DNA of 64,000 nucleotides from NCBI GenBank assembly GCA_038116745.1, contig JAYODW010000017.1:18802-82801 (forward strand). Reading direction: 5' to 3'. Made by a program: the position numbers and the translations under genes. The notes beneath the pieces were generated by a model. The model was not told the origin of the DNA. It made no database searches and saw only the letters and a list, made by a program, of their open reading frames with translations. This document shows, in pieces, positions 1 through 7,541 of the stretch. Source of the DNA: JAYODW01 sp038116745 (GTDB lineage: Bacteria; Pseudomonadota; Gammaproteobacteria; Ga0077536). The stretch's first letter is position 1. The number at the start of each line of letters is the position of its first letter.

Positions 1-10
1 TTGCGATAGA

Positions 11-34
11 GGGTGGTGCTCCCTGCTACCACCC
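11..34. other. Small inverted repeat at the window edge
   Basis: A 7-bp perfect stem (GGGTGGT / ACCACCC) encloses a 10-base loop just downstream of the stop codon of the minus-strand FemAB-like gene. No T-run follows it on either strand, so it is a weak candidate terminator or processing hairpin. Nothing else is visible in bases 1-76. Confidence 0.25.
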
Positions 35-76
35 AGCATAAGTTGGAGTTAACGAAGCTGCCACCTTGCAGCGCGA

Positions 77-1108
77 TCAAAAAAGTCTGCGCGATAGTGC
101 GGGCCCCAGTGTGTTAGCCACAGCGAGCGGTAGACGTGACCAACCGGCACGAGCCAGGCGGTTGATACGACTCTCGGGGTTCAGTGTGTTGTGACCGCGA
201 ATGTCGATAATCTGGTAGTTCAACGGCGTTGGTTTGAATCCCCAGTTTTTTTTGAAAGCGTAGGCGCCGCTGCCAATAAGGCTGCGACCAAAATTGAAGC
301 GGACGCTGCCCAGCTCTGCCACGGATTGACTCAGAAGACTCCAGTACATGAAGTCGTAAGCATGCATGCTGCGTGCGCGTGGCAATCCACCGGCGTAGTA
401 GGGCATCACCCAATCTTTGTAGAAAAAGCTCATGACTGAGGTGACCACGCCCAGCCTGTCCCGCACAGTGAGAATGCGAGTTTGCGGTTTCAAATGTCGA
501 TAGACCGCATCAAACAATAATCGGGAGAAAGCAGGGGTTCCCAGGTTGCGGACGCTTTGAGCATAGAGCGTGTAGAACTCCTGGAGATCGTCGCTCTCTC
601 CAGCTATCAAACCTCGGCCTGCACTCTTGCGGATCACCGCACGATGCTTGCGCGGAATAACGCTCATGTTGAATTCAGGCCCGTTGTGGAAGCTTTTTTC
701 AAAGCTGGCATAGGGTGTGCTGCAGGGCCTTGCCGGGTTTGGGTTCTCGCTTTGGCGCACTTCTAGGAATCGAGCCCTGCGGCGTCGAGCGTACTCCAGG
801 GCCGCCTGCTCTAAGGCTGGTGCAACATCCGGTTCTGCAGCAAGAGGGCCGGCCTGCACGCAATAGGGCGCAGATACCAGCGCTTTTCCTCTCCAGCCCC
901 ATCGGACTTCAGCCAGCGGCATTACGCCCACCAGCGAGCCCTGGCGCTCCGCGGCCAGAAAACAGGGTTTCAGCCAGGATAGTTCAGCGTAGACCGCTCC
1001 CCAGTCGCTCAGGTGAAACAGCTGGCCTTCGGGGTGCTGGTCGACGAATCTGTTCCAGTCAGGATCGGGGTACCGCTCAAGCGCCCTGATGGAAATCGAT
1101 TCACTCAT
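77..1108 (-). CDS. FemAB-like GNAT-fold protein of the exosortase/PEP-CTERM-associated type
   Basis: Residues about 145-320 match the FemAB-related family that accompanies exosortase/polysaccharide loci. Visible signatures are a basic segment PRKHRAVIRKS, a central PYYAGG stretch and the C-terminal block FNFGRS...FKKNWGFKPTPL. FemAB folds transfer an aminoacyl or acyl group to a surface polymer; the substrate here is unknown. The ATG at 1108 is chosen because ATGAGTGA overlaps the upstream methyltransferase stop by 8 bases; an in-frame ATG at 1126 would give six more residues. It is the last gene of the 5364-to-77 operon. No PEP-CTERM target or exosortase is visible in the window, so the association is by family resemblance only. 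Confidence 0.75.
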   Translation of the reverse strand: MSESISIRALERYPDPDWNRFVDQHPEGQLFHLSDWGAVYAELSWLKPCFLAAERQGSLVGVMPLAEVRWGWRGKALVSAPYCVQAGPLAAEPDVAPALEQAALEYARRRRARFLEVRQSENPNPARPCSTPYASFEKSFHNGPEFNMSVIPRKHRAVIRKSAGRGLIAGESDDLQEFYTLYAQSVRNLGTPAFSRLLFDAVYRHLKPQTRILTVRDRLGVVTSVMSFFYKDWVMPYYAGGLPRARSMHAYDFMYWSLLSQSVAELGSVRFNFGRSLIGSGAYAFKKNWGFKPTPLNYQIIDIRGHNTLNPESRINRLARAGWSRLPLAVANTLGPALSRRLF

Positions 1109-1802
1109 CGTTTTTATAGGCCACAAGAATGCAGGATGCGCCGATTACCGTGCCAAGTAGCCCGTGAATATTCCGTGATCGCCAGCCGAGAGGGGGGCAA
1201 CTCAGCTCAGCGTGCTCCACGGTAAAGCCGGCGCCCCCAAGCGCATGGATCACCTCAGGAAAAGAGTGAGTAAGCTGTGGGAAGTCCGGGAAGCCGCGCA
1301 GGTGGTCAACGATTCTCAAGCACGCATGCGACAGCCGATGAATGATTGCGTTTGCGTTTCGCCAGACGAGAATCAGACGGCCTCGATGACGCAGGATCCG
1401 CGCCGCCTCGGCGATGAAAGCCAAGACGCCAGTAGCATCCTGCTGATTAAAAAACTGGCAGTTGACGATTTCGTCCACAGAGCCATCTGCGAATGGCATC
1501 TGGTAGACATCCCCTTGTGTGACGGGAATGTTGTTACTGCGCGCAGCGCGGCAGGCATCAGCGTTGAAATCAATGCCGAGAACCTGACTGGCAACCCCTA
1601 GCAACGGTTGCAGCATGAGGCCGGAGCCGCAGCAGGCGTCGAGAATGATTTTTCCCTCCGGGTTGACCAGAGACAACACAATTGTCTGTTCCCGCTCGAA
1701 ATATCGGGTGTATCGGTATCCGTTAGCTCGCGGGTTCGTGTCGCCGAAACGCCCACGCAGTGTTGCGTAGAGGGCATCGGTATCTCCGTCGCCGCGCTTC
1801 AT
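1101..1802 (-). CDS. Class I SAM-dependent methyltransferase
   Basis: The 233-residue protein carries a Rossmann-type SAM site: motif I LDACCGSGLM at residues 54-63, an acidic residue at D79 (GIDF) for the ribose hydroxyls, and a GDVYQMPF stretch at 97-104 for adenine contacts. This is the Methyltransf_11/25 pattern. It lies between a FemAB-like gene (8-base overlap downstream) and a membrane protein (4-base gap upstream), so it probably modifies a lipid-linked glycan or its precursor. The acceptor cannot be deduced. There are no membrane segments, so it should be cytosolic. Confidence 0.8.
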   Translation of the reverse strand: MKRGDGDTDALYATLRGRFGDTNPRANGYRYTRYFEREQTIVLSLVNPEGKIILDACCGSGLMLQPLLGVASQVLGIDFNADACRAARSNNIPVTQGDVYQMPFADGSVDEIVNCQFFNQQDATGVLAFIAEAARILRHRGRLILVWRNANAIIHRLSHACLRIVDHLRGFPDFPQLTHSFPEVIHALGGAGFTVEHAELSCPPLGWRSRNIHGLLGTVIGASCILVAYKNDE

Positions 1803-1806
1803 GTTT

Positions 1807-2769
1807 CTATTCTGCTCTGCTCGCAGATGACCATTTCCAGATCCAGCTGTTGATTATCACCAGCAGCCAGAACGTTAATGGGGCGATAATCAGCGCGCCA
1901 CGCATCACCAGCGCCGCCGCCGCCGCAGTCTCAGTTGAGACGCCAAACCAGCTAAAACCGCCGGTGAAAACGGTCTCGCCCAGACCGATACCTCCAACCG
2001 TCTGGATCGGTACGATTGCCGCAAAATTCGAAAGCGTGCTCACAATGACTGCCGCCACAAATGGTAAGGCGGGCAGCGTTGCTGTCACGACAAGAGCCAG
2101 GCCAAAGAGGTTGCAGCACCATTTAAGGGTCGTTATGAATCCCAAGGAAGCGAATGACACGCTTCTGGACACATCTTTGGCCGCGCGCCGCGCGCTGAGC
2201 ACGTGGCCAAGCAACAGGCGTGCAAAACGCTGCGCACGGTAACTTGCCAGGCTTTTTGCTATCAATGAAAAAAAAACAGGCAGGTTGTAGACCAGGCCCA
2301 AAGCTGTGACCGCGCCGGCCAGCGCAAGGATGCTTACACTATCCAGGTGTCCGCGCGTGTTCAGCAGCAACGCGGCACTGCCCAGTAATGCCAGCAGCAA
2401 GATGTCGAAAAGCCGCTGCACCAGCAGGCTGTTGAACGCGCCACCGGGCGTCCAGCTGAGTTTCCGGTGGAGCAGGTCGAGTCCGACAAGCTCCCCCAGA
2501 CGTGCGGGCAGCAACGCAAGGGATGCGACCCACCAGCCGGTCACCAGCATGCAGTCTGAGAGCGGAGGACGAATAGGAGCCAACAGGCTGAGCCGGAGAG
2601 CGGTGCACAAACCCTCCAGTTGCAGCACTACCAGGCCGAGTAGCATCGGCTTAAGGGTCACAGCCCCCAGCACGGCGCGAAATTGAGACAGGTCGGTCAG
2701 CGAAAAAACCAAGGTAAGGAGTAAAGCACTGCCTAGTAGTGCGACTGACCACAGGGTGCCGCGCTTCAT
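1807..2769 (-). CDS. UPF0104 / lysylphosphatidylglycerol-synthase-type integral membrane protein
   Basis: This 320-residue protein is almost entirely hydrophobic with roughly eight membrane spans. It has two hallmarks of the UPF0104/AglD membrane family: PARLGE in the first half and an IQTVGGIGLGE block near the C terminus. Members sit beside glycosyltransferases and are thought to handle lipid-linked sugars or lipids across the membrane. The soluble lysyl-transferase domain of MprF is absent. The start is placed at the ATG at 2769, which forms a 4-base ATGA overlap with the stop of the upstream glycosyltransferase. Longer in-frame extensions to 3018 only run through that gene in another frame. 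Confidence 0.75.
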   Translation of the reverse strand: MKRGTLWSVALLGSALLLTLVFSLTDLSQFRAVLGAVTLKPMLLGLVVLQLEGLCTALRLSLLAPIRPPLSDCMLVTGWWVASLALLPARLGELVGLDLLHRKLSWTPGGAFNSLLVQRLFDILLLALLGSAALLLNTRGHLDSVSILALAGAVTALGLVYNLPVFFSLIAKSLASYRAQRFARLLLGHVLSARRAAKDVSRSVSFASLGFITTLKWCCNLFGLALVVTATLPALPFVAAVIVSTLSNFAAIVPIQTVGGIGLGETVFTGGFSWFGVSTETAAAAALVMRGALIIAPLTFWLLVIINSWIWKWSSASRAE

Positions 2770-4154
2770 GTGTCTGGGACTCCCGGCTGGCGTCGCGCAT
2801 AGAAGGCGCCGACTAGCGCAAGGGAAAAAGCCGGTACGAAACAGATCGCGTAGCGTGGGATGCTGACCGAGACACTGGCGTAGAAGCCAAGCATGAAAAC
2901 AGCTGGTGCGCTCACCGCGAGTAATCGGCGGCGCAGGTGCGTTCGTCTCACGCACACGAATATGAAGGTGAGAAGAGCCAGTAGCCCCCAAAGCTTGCCG
3001 ACAAAAATACCGCGCCACGCAAGAGGCAGGCTGACTACAGCATGCTGAAACGGATGAAGCAGGATGTCCTGGTGAATGATTGAGGCCGTAGCCGCCTTTT
3101 CACCCACTCGAGAAGCGACTTTTTCGAAGTACGCCAGGCCTTCGTCCACGTAAGTGCCCGGGCCGAAATTAAGTCGACGGTAAAGTTCTGAGGGAAAGAG
3201 CCGCTGCGCAAGGCTGTCGCCGAAATCGGGTAGCCAGTAGATAAACGCCACAGCGATCTCCGCGGGCGACATCTGGTTGTACATGACTCTCTGAGCAAGA
3301 ATCCGGCCGCCGTAGCCATCGGTCAACGCGGGGTCACCGAAAGTGTGATAGTTCCGCACCAGCCAGGGTAAGAGTACCAGCGAGGCACCGAGAGTCAGCG
3401 CACAGAGATTGTTTCTGGCAGCCGGGCTAAACCCTGTGCGAAGAGTTGTGAGGCTTTTAAGCGCAACGAAAGCGTAGAGGAGGTACAGGAACTCAGGACG
3501 GGTGAGCGCTAAGAGTCCGAGTGTGAGCCCGGTGAACGCGCTGCGGAGCCAGTCGTGTCGCCATCGCCTGAGGACTAAAAGCGTGAGTAGGCTGAACAAA
3601 AACAGGGATACGTTTTCCGTCAGCACCATCTCGGCGAAGGCCGTCAGCTGTCCGGAGAGCAGTCCCGCAAGCAGACAACCCCAGGCGCCCCTGCGCCCGA
3701 AAAGTATCCAGCCGCACGCCCAAAAGATGAGCGCCGTGCAGCCCGACAGGAGCGACTGCGCGGTCGTTACAGGTGCAAGTACCGCGGTGCTGCAGCCTGC
3801 TGCGATCGGGAGTTCCCGCAGGCAACGCACGTGTTCGACCTCGGGTTCTGCGAGGAAGAGCACTGTTGCGATAAAAGCGGGATAAAGCGGTGAATTTGCG
3901 CGACCTGCTTGAGGGGCGCCGTCTTTCGCGCTTGACAAGCCGAAGACTCCGAATTCGTAAATATTCGCGGCATAGTCGAAATATCGAGCAGCGTCAGCGC
4001 GTGGCGGCTCTATTTCTGGGCGCGTGTTGTGCCAAATGAGTAGGGCGACCGTCAGGACGGCAGCAAGTGCCAGGAAATCTAGTCGGCGTGGTAGCGTCAG
4101 GCATTCGGGAGTCCCGAACGGGTCATCTCCTGCTGACCGGTTTGCAGCCTCCAT
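2766..4154 (-). CDS. GT-C fold (ArnT/PMT-like) membrane glycosyltransferase
   Basis: The 462-residue protein begins with one hydrophobic helix (about 26-42) followed by an acidic loop with PRADAARYFD around D54, the usual place of the catalytic Asp of GT-C polyprenyl-phosphate-sugar transferases. A periplasmic motif NSPLYPAF follows at 87-94, then about ten membrane segments. It would transfer a sugar from a polyprenyl-phosphate donor, plausibly the one made by the GT2 enzyme upstream. The ATG at 4154 lies two bases after the TGA of a 35-codon ORF, so translation is probably coupled. Confidence 0.7.
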   Translation of the reverse strand: MEAANRSAGDDPFGTPECLTLPRRLDFLALAAVLTVALLIWHNTRPEIEPPRADAARYFDYAANIYEFGVFGLSSAKDGAPQAGRANSPLYPAFIATVLFLAEPEVEHVRCLRELPIAAGCSTAVLAPVTTAQSLLSGCTALIFWACGWILFGRRGAWGCLLAGLLSGQLTAFAEMVLTENVSLFLFSLLTLLVLRRWRHDWLRSAFTGLTLGLLALTRPEFLYLLYAFVALKSLTTLRTGFSPAARNNLCALTLGASLVLLPWLVRNYHTFGDPALTDGYGGRILAQRVMYNQMSPAEIAVAFIYWLPDFGDSLAQRLFPSELYRRLNFGPGTYVDEGLAYFEKVASRVGEKAATASIIHQDILLHPFQHAVVSLPLAWRGIFVGKLWGLLALLTFIFVCVRRTHLRRRLLAVSAPAVFMLGFYASVSVSIPRYAICFVPAFSLALVGAFYARRQPGVPDT

Positions 4155-4156
4155 GA

Positions 4157-4264
4157 TCAGGGCGTCTCTTCTTCCGAAGCATGCGTCAACGTTCCCTCAT
4201 CGTGCTCGAAGCCCATCAGCGTTAGGCCGTGCAACGCAGCAACCTCGTTAACAGGGATGCTCAT
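4157..4264 (-). CDS. Hypothetical 35-residue coupled mini-ORF
   Basis: A short ORF fills the gap between the two glycosyltransferase genes. Its ATG (4264-4262) overlaps the GT2 stop as ATGA, and its TGA ends two bases before the ATG of the GT-C gene. The peptide is acidic (ends GTLTHASEEETP) with no membrane segment or known motif. The tight coupling on both sides is the only argument that it is translated. It may act only as a translational relay that delivers ribosomes to the downstream gene. Confidence 0.4.
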   Translation of the reverse strand: MSIPVNEVAALHGLTLMGFEHDEGTLTHASEEETP

Positions 4265-5364
4265 TCTGGGGCTGGCATTTTGTCGGCCAGACGTTGCACA
4301 AGAGGAATGCTTGGTTCGCTGCTGATGTCGAAGTGAATTGCGGACAGCAGCATCTGCGTGCCTACGATAGTGGGCAGAGACGCGAGCATGACAGTCCCTG
4401 CTGTGGCAGCGTTGCCGGCCTGAGCGGCTTCGATCCATTGCGTGACACCAAAAACCACCCCGAAGATGATGAGTAGGGGACCCAGCAGCCACTCAACCGA
4501 CGCAACGCTGAAACCGCGCAGGAAATAGTTATAAAAAAGTCGTTTGAAAAAATTTGCTGTGTGCAGCCAGGCAAACTTTATCGCTGTGCTGGGAAGGTCG
4601 ACGTTGCTTACCTCCGTGCCGTAGCGGGCTTTCATGGGAATATCGAGAACAACTGCACGCACTGTGTTGAGCCGGAACAGCATGTCAGATTCGAAAAAAT
4701 AACCTTCGTGCAGCGATTCAAGCGGGAGCATTCCCAGAACTCTTGAATCCACTGCGGTATAGCCGTTGTTGGGGTCAAACAGGCGCCAGTATCCGGTTGA
4801 CAGTTTGCTCACAAAAGACAGTGCGGTGTTCCCGAGCAGCCTGACCAACGGCATGGATGTAAGGTCCGCAAGCCGGAAAAAACGATTGCCTTTGGTGTAG
4901 TCGGCTAAACCGCGAACGATGGGGTCGACAAACTTAGGGATATCTTGCGGGTCCATCTGCCCATCGCCATCGACCTTGATGATGATGTCGCTGCCGTCGG
5001 CCAGCGCCGCGCGGTAGCCCGTGCACATAGCCGCGCCGACGCCGCGGTTAGCGCCGTGGTAAAGCACTCTTACTCGAGGATCCTGAGTTCTTTCCTCAAC
5101 ATAGTTTCCTGACTTCTCGGGACAGCCGTCATCCACGCAGTAAATCCGGGACACCGCAGGTGGAACCGCAGCGATCACGGCTGCGACGTGTTTTGTCACG
5201 CGGTAGCAGGGGATTACCACGGCCAGTTCCGGCGGAACCCCGAGCAGTGATGCATGGTTGCGGGGGCTGTGGGTGGCTGTATTTGAAGACAGAACTTGTT
5301 CTCGCTGTTCCGGGGAACTATCCAGAGGCGGCGCAACTGAACACCCCTCAGAGAGATCCGTCAA
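4261..5364 (-). CDS. Family 2 glycosyltransferase with C-terminal membrane anchor (polyprenyl-phosphate glycosyltransferase type)
   Basis: The GT-A domain occupies residues about 46-250: start strand LAVVIPCYR, nucleotide-binding CVDDG at 76-80, and a metal-binding DGDG at 132-135 in the DPM1/DPMS style. Two hydrophobic helices follow (about 293-310 and 323-345), an arrangement like GtrB and dolichyl-phosphate-mannose synthase-like enzymes that load sugars onto undecaprenyl phosphate. The product would serve the GT-C enzyme downstream. This is the first gene of the minus-strand envelope operon. The first 45 residues are poorly conserved in type, so a downstream start is possible. Confidence 0.8.
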   Translation of the reverse strand: MTDLSEGCSVAPPLDSSPEQREQVLSSNTATHSPRNHASLLGVPPELAVVIPCYRVTKHVAAVIAAVPPAVSRIYCVDDGCPEKSGNYVEERTQDPRVRVLYHGANRGVGAAMCTGYRAALADGSDIIIKVDGDGQMDPQDIPKFVDPIVRGLADYTKGNRFFRLADLTSMPLVRLLGNTALSFVSKLSTGYWRLFDPNNGYTAVDSRVLGMLPLESLHEGYFFESDMLFRLNTVRAVVLDIPMKARYGTEVSNVDLPSTAIKFAWLHTANFFKRLFYNYFLRGFSVASVEWLLGPLLIIFGVVFGVTQWIEAAQAGNAATAGTVMLASLPTIVGTQMLLSAIHFDISSEPSIPLVQRLADKMPAPE

Positions 5365-5754
5365 AGATGACTTCCCTGCTCCAGAAAACTGTTGGTGCCG
5401 AATCCGCTCTTTCCAGGGAGCAGCCGCCCGGCGGGTCCGGATGAGCCCGCTGCGTGTTCATTTTAATCCAGTCGGGCCCTGGTTCCGTCCCTCTGGCCCA
5501 CCCGGGGGCAGCCCTGTTCGTCGTCGCCATATTTGTAAGGTAGTGCCCGGCTCCACTGGAAGACGGGAGCACGGCTTCGGGTCAGAGCAGCCACGTTCAG
5601 TGGAGACAGCCTTTTTAAGCACCGTGACACAGATATCCTCTGGCCACGAGTGATGGTGAGAGGCATCCACTCGAAGCGCCCTAAACAGCGTGCGAGCATT
5701 CGAGGATCCTGAGATTGAGAAATAGAGACCCTTGTGTACGGCATTGAATTTAAC

Positions 5755-5794
5755 TATTTGGTAAAAATCACAGAATAAAAATATATTATTTGGT
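5755..5794. repeat. Direct repeat pair TATTTGGT, 32 bp apart
   Basis: The octamer TATTTGGT occurs at 5755-5762 and 5787-5794, start to start 32 bp, close to three helical turns. It lies about 95-135 bp upstream of the start site expected from the -24/-12 element, where NtrC-class activators bind. It does not resemble the inverted repeats described for DmpR/XylR, so its role as an activator site is only a possibility. Confidence 0.3.
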
Positions 5795-5862
5795 CATATT
5801 GCTGCAGTGCATGATGAATTCAGATAGCTCTTTTACCCATTTCCTCAGCCACTTACACGTCA

Positions 5863-5878
5863 TGGCATGGCGTTCGCT
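5863..5878 (+). promoter_or_regulatory. Sigma-54 (-24/-12) promoter of the phenol hydroxylase operon
   Basis: TGGCATGGCGTTCGCT matches the sigma-54 consensus TGGCACG-N4-TTGCW at 9 of 11 informative positions, with the invariant GG and GC exactly 10 bases apart. Transcription would start near 5890, leaving a leader of about 25 bases before the first gene. The dmp operon of Pseudomonas CF600 is known to use a sigma-54 promoter activated by DmpR. No NtrC-family activator gene is present in this window. Confidence 0.65.
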
Positions 5879-5913
5879 TATGCTTCAACGAAGATTTCTG
5901 CGGGAGACCCCCT

Positions 5914-6204
5914 TTGGGCACCGTGTCACAGCTGAAGCGCAGATCCCATCAGGAGCAGGCAACCAGCCCGCAGCGTTACGTGCGCGTCACGCGTCAGGAC
6001 CATCGTGGCTATGTCGAATTTCAGTTCTCCATCGGCGATCCGTCGCTTTACCTGGAGATGACCCTGCCGCCTGAAGCATTCACCGAATTCTGCCGCGAGC
6101 ATGCCGTCAGGCATCTGAGCGATGAGGAAGCGCGGCGAGTCGACGCCGCAGAAGACATCTGGCGCTACGGCGTCGCCAGCGAGGAAAAAACCGATGTCGA
6201 TTGA
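5914..6204 (+). CDS. dmpK: Phenol hydroxylase assembly subunit P0 (DmpK-like)
   Basis: This 96-residue protein has the size and first position of the P0 component that helps incorporate iron into the oxygenase of multicomponent phenol hydroxylases. Features typical of the family are the GYVEFQF strand, the LYLEMTLPPEAF segment and a C-terminal acidic helix ending in DIWRYG. The start is uncertain: TTG at 5914 has GGGAG seven bases upstream, while an in-frame GTG at 5923 is also possible. Its 3' end overlaps the next gene by 11 bases, supporting co-translation. Confidence 0.75.
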   Translation: MGTVSQLKRRSHQEQATSPQRYVRVTRQDHRGYVEFQFSIGDPSLYLEMTLPPEAFTEFCREHAVRHLSDEEARRVDAAEDIWRYGVASEEKTDVD

Positions 6205-7192
6205 TCTGAAAACCGCGAGCGTCGAGCCGCTGCGACGGACCTTTGACCATATCGAGGCCAAACTGGGCCCGGACAAAACGCCGACGCGATACCAGGAAGC
6301 GGTCTGGGGGCTGCAGCCTGCCTGCAACTTCCATTACCGGCCGACGTGGGAACCAGAGCGCGAACTGTACGACGCGTCGCGCAGCGCGCTCAGCATGGAC
6401 GACTACGATGATCTGGTCGATCCGCGGCAGTATTTCTACGGGACCTGGACCCTGCAGCGCGGTCGCCAGCAGGAATCGCAGGAGAAGAATTTCGACTTTG
6501 TCGAGAAGCGCGGGCTGTTGAGCACACTGGAACCTGCCTGGCGCGAACGCGTTGAACGGCTGGTCATTCCGCTGCGCCATGTCGCCTGGGCGGGCAATAC
6601 CAATAACAGCTACATCACCGCCTACAGCCTCGGCGCGCCGCTCAGTTCGGCCTGCTCCATGCAGATGATGGACCACCTGGGGATCGCGCAGTACATCAGC
6701 CGCATCGGGCTGCTTCTGCGTGACAACGAAATGACGGTTCTGGATGACGCCAAGGCGCTGTGGATGGACGACGCTATGTGGCAGCCGATGCGCGCGCTGA
6801 TGGAGGAATCTATGGTCACCCGCGACTGGGGCGAGTTGTTTGTACTGCAGAATCTGCTCATCGATGGCACGGTTCATCCGCTCGTCTTCAACCGCTTCGA
6901 CGCCGAGCTCGTGCAGCACGGCGGTGCCGTCTTTTCCATGCTGACAGAGTTCATGAATGACTGGTTCGCGGAATCGACCCGCTGGGTGGATGCCGTGGTC
7001 AAGCGCCTGGCGGCCGAGTCAGACGCCAACAGGGCGCACCTTGAGAGCTGGATCACAGGCTGGCTGCCGCGGGTCCAGGGAGCGCTGCAACCGCTGGGCG
7101 ACTATGCGTTCGCAGGTCGCGCAGCGGAGGTCATCGACAGCGTCGTCGACGAGCTGCAGGGCCGGGCACAGAAGGCCGGGCTGAACCTTTAG
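6194..7192 (+). CDS. dmpL: Phenol hydroxylase oxygenase beta subunit P1 (DmpL-like)
   Basis: The 332-residue protein resembles the beta subunits of bacterial multicomponent monooxygenases, for example the segment VWGLQPACNFHYRPTWEPER and the helical core with PLRHVAWAGNTNNSYITAY. It is the structural partner of the di-iron alpha subunit in the (alpha-beta-gamma)2 hydroxylase and lacks its own iron ligands. The ATG at 6194 follows GAGGAAA at a good distance and is the natural start. The frame stays open further upstream to 6122, but that part overlaps P0. Confidence 0.85.
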   Translation: MSIDLKTASVEPLRRTFDHIEAKLGPDKTPTRYQEAVWGLQPACNFHYRPTWEPERELYDASRSALSMDDYDDLVDPRQYFYGTWTLQRGRQQESQEKNFDFVEKRGLLSTLEPAWRERVERLVIPLRHVAWAGNTNNSYITAYSLGAPLSSACSMQMMDHLGIAQYISRIGLLLRDNEMTVLDDAKALWMDDAMWQPMRALMEESMVTRDWGELFVLQNLLIDGTVHPLVFNRFDAELVQHGGAVFSMLTEFMNDWFAESTRWVDAVVKRLAAESDANRAHLESWITGWLPRVQGALQPLGDYAFAGRAAEVIDSVVDELQGRAQKAGLNL

Positions 7193-7201
7193 GACACCAC
7201 T

Positions 7202-7474
7202 ATGGCAGACAAAGTTTTCATCGCGCTGCAGAACAATGCCGACGCGCAGCCGATCATCGAGGCGATCGTCGATGACAATCCAGGCGCTGTGCGGAGCGAC
7301 ACGCCCGGCATGGTCAAAATTGACTGCGCTGGACGTCTGGTGATCCGTCGGGAGTCGATCGAAGAGCGCATGGGGCGCGACTTCGATTTACAGGAACTGC
7401 ACGTCAACCTGATCTCCCTGAGCGGGAATATCGATGAGGATGACGACGAATTCGTGTTGTCCTGGGGCGTCTGA
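7202..7474 (+). CDS. dmpM: Phenol hydroxylase regulatory/coupling protein P2 (DmpM-like)
   Basis: At 90 residues this is the right size for the cofactor-free effector protein that binds the hydroxylase and couples electron transfer to oxygen activation. Recognisable features are the N-terminal VFIALQNN strand, repeated acidic turns, and the DLQELHVNLISLSGNIDEDDDEFVL tail region. It lies 9 bases after P1 and 67 bases before the alpha subunit, in the standard dmp order. Confidence 0.85.
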   Translation: MADKVFIALQNNADAQPIIEAIVDDNPGAVRSDTPGMVKIDCAGRLVIRRESIEERMGRDFDLQELHVNLISLSGNIDEDDDEFVLSWGV

Positions 7475-7541
7475 GACGTATCCAGGCAGACCAGGGGCGC
7501 GCGCTGCACAGCGTGGCGCCCAATAGCAGGAGGAAAAGCAC

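Larger units (their letters stand above)
5365..5913. other. Divergent intergenic regulatory region (549 bp)
   Basis: No convincing gene lies between the GT2 gene and the phenol hydroxylase operon. The left half (about 5400-5650) is GC-rich with short open frames on both strands that match no family I know. The right half is strongly AT-rich: bases 5761-5820 contain only 16 G or C. It holds a pair of direct repeats and a sigma-54 type promoter. The AT-rich stretch could bend or bind IHF, as in other sigma-54 promoters for aromatic degradation. Confidence 0.6.

Noticed and set aside
5458..5744. Short minus-strand frames in the spacer before the phenol operon
   Set aside because: No recognisable motif, no ribosome-binding site and two overlapping frames of equal quality; treated as noncoding, although a gene remnant cannot be excluded.
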